Assembly: GCA_021768625.1 (NCBI GenBank)
Contig: JAETUM010000013.1
Location: 1-51,868, forward strand
Length of the DNA stretch: 51,868 nucleotides
Origin: Candidatus Stoquefichus sp.
GTDB lineage: Bacteria; Bacillota_I; Bacilli_A; Erysipelotrichales; Coprobacillaceae
Direction of reading: 5' to 3'
The first letter of the stretch is position 1, and the number at the start of each line of letters is the position of its first letter. Both the position numbers and the translations under genes were made by a program. Under the pieces are notes generated by a model. It worked only from the letters and a program-made list of their open reading frames with translations, was not told the DNA's origin and searched no databases. Of the stretch, positions 1 to 8,186 are shown piece after piece.

Positions 1-25
1 TCATTCTTAATTCAACCTTTCTCAT
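1..25 (-). CDS. Partial CDS, probable transposase N-terminus
   Basis: An ATG on the minus strand at 25 follows a strong GGGAGG ribosome binding site and opens a frame reading MRKVELRM before leaving the window. From memory, this opening resembles that of ISNCY-type transposases common in gut Firmicutes, but eight residues cannot prove it. The flanking AT-rich 60-120 stretch has no other gene and could hold the end of the element. The start is well supported; the function is an inference. Confidence 0.4.
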
Positions 26-50
26 AATGACCTCCCATACTAGGTCATTA
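25..50 (-). promoter_or_regulatory. Hairpin covering the ribosome binding site of the left-edge gene
   Basis: TAATGACCT (25-33) and AGGTCATTA (42-50) form a perfect 9-bp stem with an 8-nt loop. On the minus-strand RNA the 3' arm takes in part of the GGGAGG ribosome binding site and runs up to the start codon, so the folded RNA should translate poorly. Such hairpins are known in insertion sequences, where they stop transposase synthesis from outside read-through transcripts. The structure is seen; the role is inferred. Confidence 0.55.
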
Positions 51-142
51 TATATTATATATTTGGGACAAAGTCAATTTGGTTACAATAAGACAATATC
101 ACTTTTGTTTCACAAAATATTTTGAAATTTATTACCTTTATA

Positions 143-183
143 TTGACAAATAAAATTGACTCATTTAATATTAATACTATAAA
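143..183 (+). promoter_or_regulatory. Sigma-A-type promoter(s) for the T-box leader
   Basis: Two overlapping candidates are visible. One is TTGACA (143-148), a 17-nt spacer and TAATAT (166-171). The other is TTGACT (156-161), a 16-nt spacer and TATAAA (178-183). The second would start RNA near 190, just ahead of the T-box Stem I, and is preferred. Confidence 0.6.
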
Positions 184-199
184 TTATAAAAACAAAAAA

Positions 200-428
200 C
201 ATTGATGTGACATAGTAAAGATTCTTGAGACACAAGAGATATGATGGATGGTGCAAATCATACGATGAAGAATTTTGAATTCACCACGGAGTTGCTATTT
301 TGATAAGGGATAGCCGTTATTCATAACGTTATATATGAAAGTTATTAACTGACTGAGATTAAATTCGTGAGAATTTAATAAACTGAGGTGGTACCGCGAT
401 CACTCGCCCTCTATGGTGAGTGTTTTTT
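200..428 (+). promoter_or_regulatory. T-box riboswitch, predicted tRNA-Phe specific
   Basis: All main T-box landmarks are present: an AGTA motif (213-216), AGAGA (235-239), the GGTGCAA apical loop of Stem I, the GAA-XXX-ACC specifier context at 277-285, a hairpin at about 358-380, the T-box core GAGGTGGTACCGCG (385-398) and a terminator with stem CACTCGCC/GGTGAGTG (401-422) plus T-run. The codon in the specifier position is TTC (280-282), Phe. The antiterminator bulge TGGT pairs with A73 of the tRNA; bacterial tRNA-Trp has G73, which argues against a Trp T-box. Uncharged tRNA would open the terminator and turn on the ABC transporter genes downstream. Confidence 0.9.
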
Positions 429-454
429 GTTTTTATGGATGGGGAGGAATAAAA

Positions 455-1441
455 ATGAAAAAGATTTGTGCATGTATGCTTGCACTTGGACTTATGTTAT
501 CTGGTTGTGGAAGTGACACAAGTTCAAATGAAAAAACAAAGGATTTATCTGAAGCAAAGGTTGGAGTTATCCAATTAATGCAACATGATGCACTAGATGC
601 TTCATACAAAGGATTTGAAGAAGTGCTTCTTGAAGCTGGTGTAAAAAAAGAAAATATTGATTATCAAGTTGCTGGTGATCAAGCAAACTGTGCTACAGTT
701 GCTGATAAACTTGTTAATGGTAATAATGATTTGATTTATGCTATTGCTACACCTGCACTTCAATCTGTTGCTGCTGCAACATCAGAACTTCCAATTATTG
801 GATGTGCTGTTACTGATTATGAAAGTACTAAACTTATTAAAAGTAATGATGCTCCTGGTGGAAATGTCACTGGTGCTAGTGATTTAACACCTGTTAAGGA
901 ACAATTTGAATTAATGAAACAATTGTTACCAAATGCTAAGAAAGTAGCCATTATGTATTGTGGTAGTGAAGATAACTCTATCTTCCAAGGAAATATTGCT
1001 GAACAAGCAGCAAAAGATAATGGCTATGAATATAAAGTTTATAAAGTATCTGATTCAAATGATATTCAAGCAGTTTCTGAAAAAATTGTTGCAGATAAAA
1101 TGGATGTTATCTATATTCCAACAGATAACTTATTAGCAACTTATATAAGTAGTGTTGAAGCAGTTGCATCTCCTGCTAAGATTCCATGTATTGTTGGTGA
1201 AGAAGGTATGTGTAAATCTGGTGGTTTTGCAACATATGGTATCAACTATAAAAATTTAGGTAGATTAGCTGGTAAACAAGCTGTAGCTATTTTAAAAGGT
1301 GAAAAAACTACTGCCGATACACCAATTGCTCAATTAAAAGCTGAAGATTGTACAATGGTTATTAATTTAAAAGTTGCAAAGAAATGCGGACTTTCTACAG
1401 ACAAAGCAGATTATCCTAAAGAAGCAAACTTCATAGAATAG
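455..1441 (+). CDS. ABC transporter substrate-binding lipoprotein, TrpX-like
   Basis: Extracytoplasmic binding protein of the ABC_sub_bind family (COG2984, TrpX-like), tethered to the outer face of the membrane. The N-terminus has a basic start, a hydrophobic stretch and the lipobox LSGC with Cys18. The start at 455 is chosen because GGGGAGG lies 8 nt upstream; the longer frame from 413 begins inside the leader terminator. The gene is first in an operon with the permease and ATPase genes and sits under a T-box. Streptococcal relatives (TrpXYZ) import tryptophan, but the specifier codon here reads Phe, so phenylalanine or a related aromatic compound is the predicted ligand. Confidence 0.85.
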   Translation: MKKICACMLALGLMLSGCGSDTSSNEKTKDLSEAKVGVIQLMQHDALDASYKGFEEVLLEAGVKKENIDYQVAGDQANCATVADKLVNGNNDLIYAIATPALQSVAAATSELPIIGCAVTDYESTKLIKSNDAPGGNVTGASDLTPVKEQFELMKQLLPNAKKVAIMYCGSEDNSIFQGNIAEQAAKDNGYEYKVYKVSDSNDIQAVSEKIVADKMDVIYIPTDNLLATYISSVEAVASPAKIPCIVGEEGMCKSGGFATYGINYKNLGRLAGKQAVAILKGEKTTADTPIAQLKAEDCTMVINLKVAKKCGLSTDKADYPKEANFIE

Positions 1442-1453
1442 GAGTATTGATTC

Positions 1454-2386
1454 ATGGGTTTATTTTATACGTATTTAGGGGCTGTCGATTTAGGCTTAAT
1501 ATGGGGATTTTTAGCTCTTGGTGTCTATATTACATTTAGATTATTAGATATTGCTGATTTGACTGTTGATGGGAGTTTTGCAACTGGTGGGGCTGTTTGT
1601 GCAGTTTGTGTATTAAATGGTATTCACCCTATTCTTGCTATTTTAGCTTCTATAATTGCAGGATTTATTGCTGGAGCAATTACTGGTCTCTTACATACCA
1701 AATGTAAGATTCCAGCTATTCTTGCAGGTATTTTAACACAAATTGGTTTATATTCTATTAATTTGAGAATTATGGGTGGTCGTGCTAATCTTCCATTAAC
1801 AACAGCAAATACCTTATTTAATGATATTGCGACATCATTAAATATTAATAAATATTATGTCACATTTATTATTGCTATATTATTTGTTATGGTATTTATT
1901 GCAATACTTTATTGGTTCTTTGGTACTGAATTAGGATCATCTCTTAGAGCTACTGGTAACAGTGAACAAATGGCAAGATCATTAGGAATTAATACAGATA
2001 CAATGAAATTATTAGGATTAATGATTAGTAATGGACTTGTTGGGTTATCTGGTGCATTAAATGCATTATATGGTCAAGCAACTGATGTTCGTGTTGGAAC
2101 TGGAGCTATTGTTATTGCTCTTGCTTCTATTGTTATTGGTGAAGTTATTCTTTCTAGTAAGAAAAATAATTTTGCGTTAAGTTTAGCTTCAATTGTTGTT
2201 GGTTCTATCATTTATAGAATCATTGTAGCAATAGTTTTACAAATGGGATTAAATACAGATGACTTAAAAATTCTAACTGCTATCCTTGTTGCCATTGCCT
2301 TAACAATCCCTGTTATACTTGGAAAACGTAGACAAATATCAACATATAAAAAATTAACAGGAAAGGAGATTGACAAGAATGCTTAA
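1454..2386 (+). CDS. ABC transporter permease, TrpY-like
   Basis: Polytopic membrane subunit of the same importer (COG4120 type, related to the branched-chain amino acid permease fold). It is 310 residues long with about eight hydrophobic segments and a basic cytoplasmic tail. GGAG lies 9-12 nt before the start, and the gap to the binding-protein gene is only 12 nt. Its last 8 bases overlap the ATPase gene, indicating translational coupling. Substrate follows from the leader, so aromatic amino acid uptake is inferred. Confidence 0.83.
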   Translation: MGLFYTYLGAVDLGLIWGFLALGVYITFRLLDIADLTVDGSFATGGAVCAVCVLNGIHPILAILASIIAGFIAGAITGLLHTKCKIPAILAGILTQIGLYSINLRIMGGRANLPLTTANTLFNDIATSLNINKYYVTFIIAILFVMVFIAILYWFFGTELGSSLRATGNSEQMARSLGINTDTMKLLGLMISNGLVGLSGALNALYGQATDVRVGTGAIVIALASIVIGEVILSSKKNNFALSLASIVVGSIIYRIIVAIVLQMGLNTDDLKILTAILVAIALTIPVILGKRRQISTYKKLTGKEIDKNA

Positions 2387-3173
2387 ATTAGAAAAAGTAA
2401 GTAAAACTTTTAATCTTGGAACTGTTAATGAAAAGAAAGTTCTTCATGAAATCAACTTAGAATTAGAAGAAGGAGATTTTGTTACAATTATTGGTGGAAA
2501 TGGTGCTGGTAAATCTACATTGCTCAATATGATTTCTGGATTGTATCCTATGGATTGTGGAGTTATTACACTTGATGGAGAAGATATTTCATTACAACCC
2601 GAGTATCAAAGAGCAAAAAAAATAGGAAGACTTTTCCAAGATCCAATGCTTGGAACAGCTTCTGAAATGCAAATTTTAGAAAACTTAGCACTTGCAAAAA
2701 GAAGAGGAAAACATAGAGGTTTATCTTGGGGTGTTTCTAAAAGTGAAAAAGAAGAATATTATGAATTGGTTAAGTCTTTAAATTTAGGGCTTGAAAATCG
2801 TTTAACAACAAAAGTTGGTCTATTATCTGGTGGACAACGTCAAGCCGTTACATTACTTATGGCTACACTTCAAAAACCTAAACTTCTTTTATTAGATGAA
2901 CATACAGCAGCGTTAGATCCTGCAACAAGTGCAAAAGTTTTAAGTTTAACAGAAAAAATCGTTAATGAACAAAACTTGACTGCTATGATGGTAACACATA
3001 ACATGAAAGATGCTATTGATATTGGTAATAGATTAATTATGATGTATGATGGGCATATCATTTATGATGTTAGAGGTGAAGAAAAACACAATTTAAAAGT
3101 TTCTGATTTATTAAAGAAATTTGAAGAAGCTAGTGGTGAAGAATTTGTTAATGATAGAATGTTATTAGGCTAG
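2379..3173 (+). CDS. ABC transporter ATP-binding protein, TrpZ-like
   Basis: Cytoplasmic ATPase of the importer (COG1101 type), 264 residues. Walker A GGNGAGKST is at 39-47, the ABC signature LSGGQRQ at 149-155, and Walker B with catalytic Glu at D173-E174, followed by the D-loop and the switch His in MVTHNM. The ATG at 2379 is preferred over an in-frame TTG at 2370, because the AAGGAG site at 2363-2368 is better placed for it. It ends in a terminator that overlaps the stop codon, closing the operon. Confidence 0.9.
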   Translation: MLKLEKVSKTFNLGTVNEKKVLHEINLELEEGDFVTIIGGNGAGKSTLLNMISGLYPMDCGVITLDGEDISLQPEYQRAKKIGRLFQDPMLGTASEMQILENLALAKRRGKHRGLSWGVSKSEKEEYYELVKSLNLGLENRLTTKVGLLSGGQRQAVTLLMATLQKPKLLLLDEHTAALDPATSAKVLSLTEKIVNEQNLTAMMVTHNMKDAIDIGNRLIMMYDGHIIYDVRGEEKHNLKVSDLLKKFEEASGEEFVNDRMLLG

Positions 3174-3193
3174 ATTATCTAGCCTATTTTTTT
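3166..3193 (+). terminator. Terminator of the ABC operon
   Basis: TAGGCTAGAT and ATCTAGCCTA flank a very short loop and are followed by seven T. The stem includes the stop codon of the ATPase gene. The convergent DUF421 gene ends within it. Confidence 0.85.
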
Positions 3194-3816
3194 ATATAAA
3201 AAAGCTTATCTTTTTCTAAAACACAATAAAATATATCTTGATAATGATGTATGTTTTCTTTCTTTAATTGCTCTAATAGCCACTGACGATCCTTATGCAT
3301 AACTTTCAAAGCATCATCATTAATTTCACCATTATTAATTAAAGATGTAGGTAAAATAACATCATTATTCTTCTTTTCAATCACTGAAAGATTTCCATCA
3401 GTTTCTAATACTGCAAATTCTACATTAGATAAAGATCCTATCCCCTGCTCTCTTAAATGATGACATAAATCATCAATAGAGTAATTAAGAGCTGTCATCT
3501 TTTCTTGATTCAATTGTCCATGATAAATAATATAGGAAGGATTCCCTTCTAAAATCTTTTTAATTGGCTTATATCTTAAAGTAAGATAAGAACATAGTTT
3601 ATCTAATACAACAATTACCAATACAGATAATGCTCCTTGGAAGAAATCCACTTCTTCATTTCCTATAGAAATCGTCATCAATTCACTAATCAATAAAAAA
3701 ACAATAAGATCAAATATTGTTAATTGACTCATCTCTTTTTTACCTAAAAACCTTAATGCCGTAACCAAATAAAAATAAACAACAATGCTTTCAATAAATA
3801 TTTCTACATATTTCAT
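3184..3816 (-). CDS. DUF421 (YetF/YcaP-type) membrane protein
   Basis: A 210-residue protein with two or three N-terminal membrane segments (residues about 5-85) followed by a cytoplasmic domain typical of the DUF421/YetF family. It is slightly shorter than the B. subtilis family members. The start at 3816 is chosen because GAAAGG precedes it; the frame could extend ten codons upstream without a ribosome binding site. It is divergent from the next gene and convergent with the ABC operon, so it is probably transcribed alone. B. subtilis YetF-type proteins have been linked to spores, but no role is claimed here. Confidence 0.8.
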   Translation of the reverse strand: MKYVEIFIESIVVYFYLVTALRFLGKKEMSQLTIFDLIVFLLISELMTISIGNEEVDFFQGALSVLVIVVLDKLCSYLTLRYKPIKKILEGNPSYIIYHGQLNQEKMTALNYSIDDLCHHLREQGIGSLSNVEFAVLETDGNLSVIEKKNNDVILPTSLINNGEINDDALKVMHKDRQWLLEQLKKENIHHYQDIFYCVLEKDKLFYIKK

Positions 3817-3856
3817 AAAATCAACCTTTCTACATATAATGTACAAGGAGGAACAT

Positions 3857-4213
3857 ATGAAAAAAACAATACGTACTTATATTCATACAGTATTATTCTT
3901 TTTAATTCCCTTTGTGCTTATTTCACTTATTCTTGCCATTTTATCGTATTTCATGCAATTAAATGCATTCACGACAAATATAATTATACAAGTTATATCT
4001 TATGTTTTATTAATTATATCAGCACTTTATTTTACATCACAAATAGAACAAAAAAGATTAACTCATTGTTTATATTTTAGTTTTATGTATTTTCTAGTAA
4101 GTTTATTTATTCATTTAGGGAATCTTAATTATTTTCATTTATTATTAAAGTCTCTTATCTTTATTATAATTGGCATCTATAAAGAAGTACGAGATAAAAG
4201 ATTAAATAATTGA
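3857..4213 (+). CDS. Small four-TM membrane protein (TIGR04086/YrzE-like)
   Basis: A 118-residue protein that is almost entirely hydrophobic, with four predicted membrane helices and a short basic tail. Size and topology resemble the TIGR04086 (DUF3792, YrzE) family of unknown function; this match is from memory of the family pattern and is tentative. The start follows AAGGAGG (3845-3851). It has its own terminator and is divergent from the DUF421 gene. Confidence 0.6.
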   Translation: MKKTIRTYIHTVLFFLIPFVLISLILAILSYFMQLNAFTTNIIIQVISYVLLIISALYFTSQIEQKRLTHCLYFSFMYFLVSLFIHLGNLNYFHLLLKSLIFIIIGIYKEVRDKRLNN

Positions 4214-4238
4214 CTTCAAATATATGAAGTCTTTTTTT
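4212..4238 (+). terminator. Terminator after the 118-aa membrane protein
   Basis: GACTTCA and TGAAGTC form a 7-bp stem with a 6-nt loop, followed by seven T. Confidence 0.8.
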
Positions 4239-4269
4239 ATAAAAGAAAAGATGATGTTTCCATCATCTT
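4239..4269 (-). terminator. Terminator of the greA operon
   Basis: AAGATGATG (4248-4256) and CATCATCTT (4261-4269) form a 9-bp stem with a TTTC loop (plus-strand sequence). On the minus strand a T-rich tract follows, interrupted by one C. The stem begins at the greA stop codon. Confidence 0.7.
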
Positions 4270-4753
4270 AAGAAATATATTCGATTTTTAAAATTTTAAC
4301 CTCATATGGTTCAGCAACACCAACAGAAACAATTTCATTGACACCATGTTCTAATACTGCCTTTGCTAAAGGAGATTCATTTGAAATCTTTCCATTTAAA
4401 GGATCTGTCTCAAATGTTCCTACAATGGTATACGTTTCAGGTTCTGCATCATCTTCAGATAAATCTAAGATAGTAACTGTTGCTCCTGGTTTTGCTACCG
4501 CGCTGTCCATTTGTGTTTCATCAATAATTTGAACATGCAATAACATTTGATCAATTTCTTTAATTCTTGCTTCTATATGTGCTTGCTTATCTCTAGCAGC
4601 ATCGTAATCAGCATTTTCTGACAAGTCACCTTGTGAACGTGCTAATTGTAATTCTTCAATGACCTTAGGTCTTTCAACATTAATTAATTGTTCCTTTTCT
4701 TTACGTAATTTTTCTACACCACTTTGGGTTAAAAGAACTGCATCATGATCCAT
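4268..4753 (-). CDS. greA: Transcription elongation factor GreA
   Basis: Rescues backtracked RNA polymerase by stimulating cleavage of the extruded 3' RNA end. The 161-residue length is standard. The N-terminal coiled coil (about 1-75) carries the acidic tip motif around SQGDLSENADYDAARDKQ, and a C-terminal FKBP-like domain follows. The ATG at 4753 is used because GAGGTGG lies upstream; an in-frame GTG three codons earlier falls inside that site. It is the last gene of the mltG-trmR-trhP1-trhP2-udk-greA run, as in B. subtilis. Confidence 0.95.
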   Translation of the reverse strand: MDHDAVLLTQSGVEKLRKEKEQLINVERPKVIEELQLARSQGDLSENADYDAARDKQAHIEARIKEIDQMLLHVQIIDETQMDSAVAKPGATVTILDLSEDDAEPETYTIVGTFETDPLNGKISNESPLAKAVLEHGVNEIVSVGVAEPYEVKILKIEYIS

Positions 4754-4806
4754 AATTTCCACCTCGCGAACTATACTATATCATAAAATGATAGAAAATA
4801 CTAGCA

Positions 4807-5427
4807 TTAATCAATAATACTTTTGATTTTTGTAATTAATATATCAATAGCAATATGATTACTTCCACCTTCTGGAACAATTAAATGAGCATATTTTTTT
4901 GACGGTTCAATAAATTGTTCATGCATTGGTCTTACTGTTTCTAAATATTGTTGACAAATAGAGTCTAGACTTCTTCCTCTTTCTTGCATATCACGCTTTA
5001 AACGTCTCATTAAACGTATATCACTATCTGTATCTACATAAACAAGAATATCACACATATTTCTTATTTTTTCTTCAGCTAGCACAAATATACCTTCTAA
5101 TAAAATAACTTCTCTAGGCTCAACTCTCTCTGTTTGAGAACTTCTTGTATGTAATGTAAAGTCATATATTGGCTTTTCTATTGCTTGATTATTTTTAAGC
5201 TGTTGTAAATGTTGAACCAATAAATCAGTATCAAAAGCAAATGGGTGATCATAGTTTGTTTTCTTTCTTTCCTCCATCAATAAATGACTTTGATCTTTAT
5301 AATAATCATCCTGCTTAATAATAACAACCTTATGATATCCCTTAAAATACTCATATAATTGTTTAGAAATTGATGTTTTTCCAGAAGCACTTCCTCCAGC
5401 TATTCCTATAATAATGGCTTGTTTCAT
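4807..5427 (-). CDS. udk: Uridine kinase
   Basis: Phosphorylates uridine and cytidine to UMP and CMP in pyrimidine salvage. The P-loop GGSASGKTS lies at residues 11-19, and the KQDDYY and YDHP motifs of the uridine-binding site follow. The length of 206 residues is normal. It starts 2 nt after the trhP2 stop and precedes greA, the same order as in B. subtilis (yrrO-udk-greA). Confidence 0.95.
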   Translation of the reverse strand: MKQAIIIGIAGGSASGKTSISKQLYEYFKGYHKVVIIKQDDYYKDQSHLLMEERKKTNYDHPFAFDTDLLVQHLQQLKNNQAIEKPIYDFTLHTRSSQTERVEPREVILLEGIFVLAEEKIRNMCDILVYVDTDSDIRLMRRLKRDMQERGRSLDSICQQYLETVRPMHEQFIEPSKKYAHLIVPEGGSNHIAIDILITKIKSIID

Positions 5428-5429
5428 AT

Positions 5430-6671
5430 TTATACCTTCCTTCCCATATCATGACTTTGTACAGGATAGTCTATTTCAATATATAAAATCTCCATTGGAT
5501 GATTAGCAACTTCTATTGCTTCCATATCTTCATTATATATTTTATGAATATCTACAACAATATTTTCATGATGTGGTGAAAAGAATTCAACTTTGTCACC
5601 TAATTGAAAATAATTACGTTGTTCTATTTTAGCGAGTTTCTTTTCTTGATCATAGTCTAAAACTCTTATCACAAACTCTTGTGTTGGATGCTCATCTCTT
5701 AAATTAAACAATTGTTCATCTTTGGTAGGATTATCATAAAAGAAACCATGACATAATGCACGATTAGCTGCCTTATTCAATTCTTGACGATAAAAATCAT
5801 TGAATTGGAACTCATCAGGATTATCGCAGTAAGCATCTATAAGCTTACGATATGTAGAAACTACTGTCGCTATATAATGAAGTGATTTCATTCGCCCTTC
5901 AATCTTAAAAGAATCAACTCCTAATTCAATTAACTCACCAATATGATCAACCAAAGCCATATCTTTACTAGACATGCTAAATGGCATGTCTTTTTCTTGA
6001 TTAACTAATTCTCCTTGATCATATAAATCATAATACCAACGGCAAGACTGTGAGCAACCACCTCTGTTAGCATCTCTACGACTCAAATAATTGGAAAGCA
6101 TACATCTTCCAGAATAATGAATACACATTGCTCCATGTATAAAATATTCAATATCTATAGGTGTCTTTTCCATAATGACCTTCAAATCCTCAAAGGTAGT
6201 TTCTCTTCCTAAAACAACCCTATCCATTCCCATATCCGCATAAAATTGAATAGCTTTAAGATTTAAAGTAGATAATTGTGTAGATACATGCACTTCTAAT
6301 CTTAATTTTAACTCTTTAGCAATTCTCATAATATAAGGATCAGCAACAATAATAGCTCTCACCCCTATTTCATCTAACGTTTTCAAGTATTCCTTAATAC
6401 CTTTCAAATTATCTTGATGAAGAATAATATTACAAGTTACATGAATATGTGCTCCATATCCATTTGCAAATTCTACAGCTTCTTTAATATCATCAATTGT
6501 AAAATTAGAGGCTTGCGAACGTAATGAAAATTCCTTTCCTCCAACAAATACAGCATCAGCACCATACATAATAGTAGTCTTTAATTTTTCTAAATTTCCT
6601 GCTGGGGCTAATAATTCAGGCTTTTTTATAATTTTTCTTTTTCCATCAATGATTTGACTCACGTTTTTCAT
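5430..6671 (-). CDS. trhP2: U32 family tRNA hydroxylation protein TrhP2
   Basis: Peptidase-U32-type protein that in B. subtilis (YrrO) works in prephenate-dependent 5-hydroxylation of U34 in tRNA anticodons. The 413 residues contain the U32 signature HGAMCIHYSGRCMLSNY at about 179-195. Four cysteines (C183, C190, C206, C210) are the expected iron-sulfur ligands. A C-terminal beta-barrel follows. The start overlaps the end of trhP1 by 26 nt and has a GAGGAAG site, so the two are coupled. trmR two genes upstream methylates the product, so the three genes form one tRNA modification pathway. Confidence 0.9.
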   Translation of the reverse strand: MKNVSQIIDGKRKIIKKPELLAPAGNLEKLKTTIMYGADAVFVGGKEFSLRSQASNFTIDDIKEAVEFANGYGAHIHVTCNIILHQDNLKGIKEYLKTLDEIGVRAIIVADPYIMRIAKELKLRLEVHVSTQLSTLNLKAIQFYADMGMDRVVLGRETTFEDLKVIMEKTPIDIEYFIHGAMCIHYSGRCMLSNYLSRRDANRGGCSQSCRWYYDLYDQGELVNQEKDMPFSMSSKDMALVDHIGELIELGVDSFKIEGRMKSLHYIATVVSTYRKLIDAYCDNPDEFQFNDFYRQELNKAANRALCHGFFYDNPTKDEQLFNLRDEHPTQEFVIRVLDYDQEKKLAKIEQRNYFQLGDKVEFFSPHHENIVVDIHKIYNEDMEAIEVANHPMEILYIEIDYPVQSHDMGRKV

Positions 6672-7578
6672 TGTCTATCTTCCTCATATCTTCTAATTTA
6701 TATACAGTTTGATCAAATAAAAATCCTCTATCTAATGGTGTTTTTAGACGGTATAATAAATTCATATATTCTTTAACATCCTTATTATATGTTTCATTAT
6801 CAAAACTCTTAAGAGCATCACTATAAAGAGAAGCAACTTCAATGGCTTCTTCATCACTCATCATTAATGTTTCAATATACCAGTAATCAAAATCATGTAT
6901 TTGATTTAATAAATCTAAAGTATATAATCTTGTCTTTGAGAAAATATGTGTTCCTCTACTATCTTCATAAATATGAAACTGATATGGAGATTGATGTGCT
7001 TGTATCAATAAATTTTCTTTATCTTCTATATCAAAAGAAAGATGTGAAGCTTCTTGGTAATTTGTTAATAATGCTCGTTTTGTTGCAGCAATATACTCAA
7101 TACCATGAGCTTGTAACATTAAAGGCATACAAACTTCTTTTTGAATGATCATTTGTTCTTCCAAAGGAATAACTCTAGAAAGAAAAGCACTTGTTATACC
7201 ATAATCTTTTAGAGTATTTAATGTACATGCATTTGTATTCAATGTTTCAGGAGAATACATCATGTCAAAATGATAATGATTTTCTTTAACAATTTGTAAT
7301 ACCCCAAAATCTTGAAAAATAATTCCAGCAACATGTCTATTAGATAATGCTTCTATATATTTTTCTAAATCATCCATTTCATGTTGATCATATAAAGCAT
7401 TAATAGCCACATAAAACTTACATTGAGGATATTCTTGAATCATCTTTTCAATTTCATCAAGTGAAAAGGTACATGGGCTATAAAAAGAATATTTTCCTCC
7501 CAATACAAAGACCTCAATTCCCATACTTACATAATCATATAAATATTCTTTTTTATTTAATGATAATACTAATTTCAT
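6646..7578 (-). CDS. trhP1: U32-like protein TrhP1 lacking the cysteine motif
   Basis: A 310-residue paralogue of TrhP2, matching B. subtilis YrrN in position and size. The TIM-barrel-like U32 body is kept, but the stretch equivalent to the signature (AHGIEYIAATKRALLTNY, about 164-181) has none of the cysteines. It is therefore expected to act as a partner of TrhP2 rather than as an Fe-S enzyme. Its ATG overlaps the trmR stop as ATGA with an AGAAAGG site upstream. The same catalytic loss is usual for this subfamily, so it is not a broken gene. Confidence 0.82.
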   Translation of the reverse strand: MKLVLSLNKKEYLYDYVSMGIEVFVLGGKYSFYSPCTFSLDEIEKMIQEYPQCKFYVAINALYDQHEMDDLEKYIEALSNRHVAGIIFQDFGVLQIVKENHYHFDMMYSPETLNTNACTLNTLKDYGITSAFLSRVIPLEEQMIIQKEVCMPLMLQAHGIEYIAATKRALLTNYQEASHLSFDIEDKENLLIQAHQSPYQFHIYEDSRGTHIFSKTRLYTLDLLNQIHDFDYWYIETLMMSDEEAIEVASLYSDALKSFDNETYNKDVKEYMNLLYRLKTPLDRGFLFDQTVYKLEDMRKIDNEKRESNH

Positions 7579-8186
7579 TGCTTATCCTTTCTTTTAATAA
7601 CACAAATTCCATCTCCAACTGCATAATAATGAACATCATAATCATCATGATTAAATATCCAGTCTTTAAATCTCTTTATTTTCTTAACTAATTGTTTTGT
7701 ATTTCTATTCTTAATATGATCAATATCAAAAATCATCCCATGAAAATCTAAATTATCAACAATAATAATTCCATCATCTTTAACAAATGGCACATACTTC
7801 TCAAAGAACTTTTGATATTGTGCCTTTGCTGCATCTATAAATAAACAATCATATGGTTGATGTTGAAGATTTTGTACATCAAATGTTAAAGCATCATCAT
7901 GATAAATAGAAATAAAGCTTTCTAAATGTCTTTCCTGAATATTATGAACAGCCTCTTGATATCTTTCATCATTTAACTCTATTGTATCCACCTTTAAACC
8001 ATCCACATGTGTAACCATCATCATAGAAGAATATCCAATTGCTGAGCCTATTTCTAAACATGATGAAGCATGAATCTCTTTTAAACATGAGATCAAAAAG
8101 AGAATTCCCTCTTTTTGCATCACAGGAATATTTCTTTTTAAAGCATCTAATTCAATTTCTTCAAGTGTTTTCATTATTAATACCAT
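7575..8186 (-). CDS. trmR: tRNA 5-hydroxyuridine methyltransferase TrmR
   Basis: SAM-dependent class I O-methyltransferase that turns 5-hydroxyuridine-34 of tRNA into 5-methoxyuridine. Motif I is LEIGSAIGYSS at about 41-51. The family FIDAAKAQY and VDNLDFHG motifs bind SAM and the metal. The start at 8186 has a weak AGAGAG site and overlaps the mltG stop by 10 nt; an ATG four codons later is the alternative but lacks any site. It is followed by trhP1 and trhP2, whose product it modifies. Confidence 0.88.
   Translation of the reverse strand: MVLIMKTLEEIELDALKRNIPVMQKEGILFLISCLKEIHASSCLEIGSAIGYSSMMMVTHVDGLKVDTIELNDERYQEAVHNIQERHLESFISIYHDDALTFDVQNLQHQPYDCLFIDAAKAQYQKFFEKYVPFVKDDGIIIVDNLDFHGMIFDIDHIKNRNTKQLVKKIKRFKDWIFNHDDYDVHYYAVGDGICVIKRKDKQ

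Noticed and set aside
413-454. Extended N-terminus for the first ABC gene
   Set aside because: The 413 start lies inside the T-box terminator and has no ribosome binding site; the signal peptide starts cleanly at 455.
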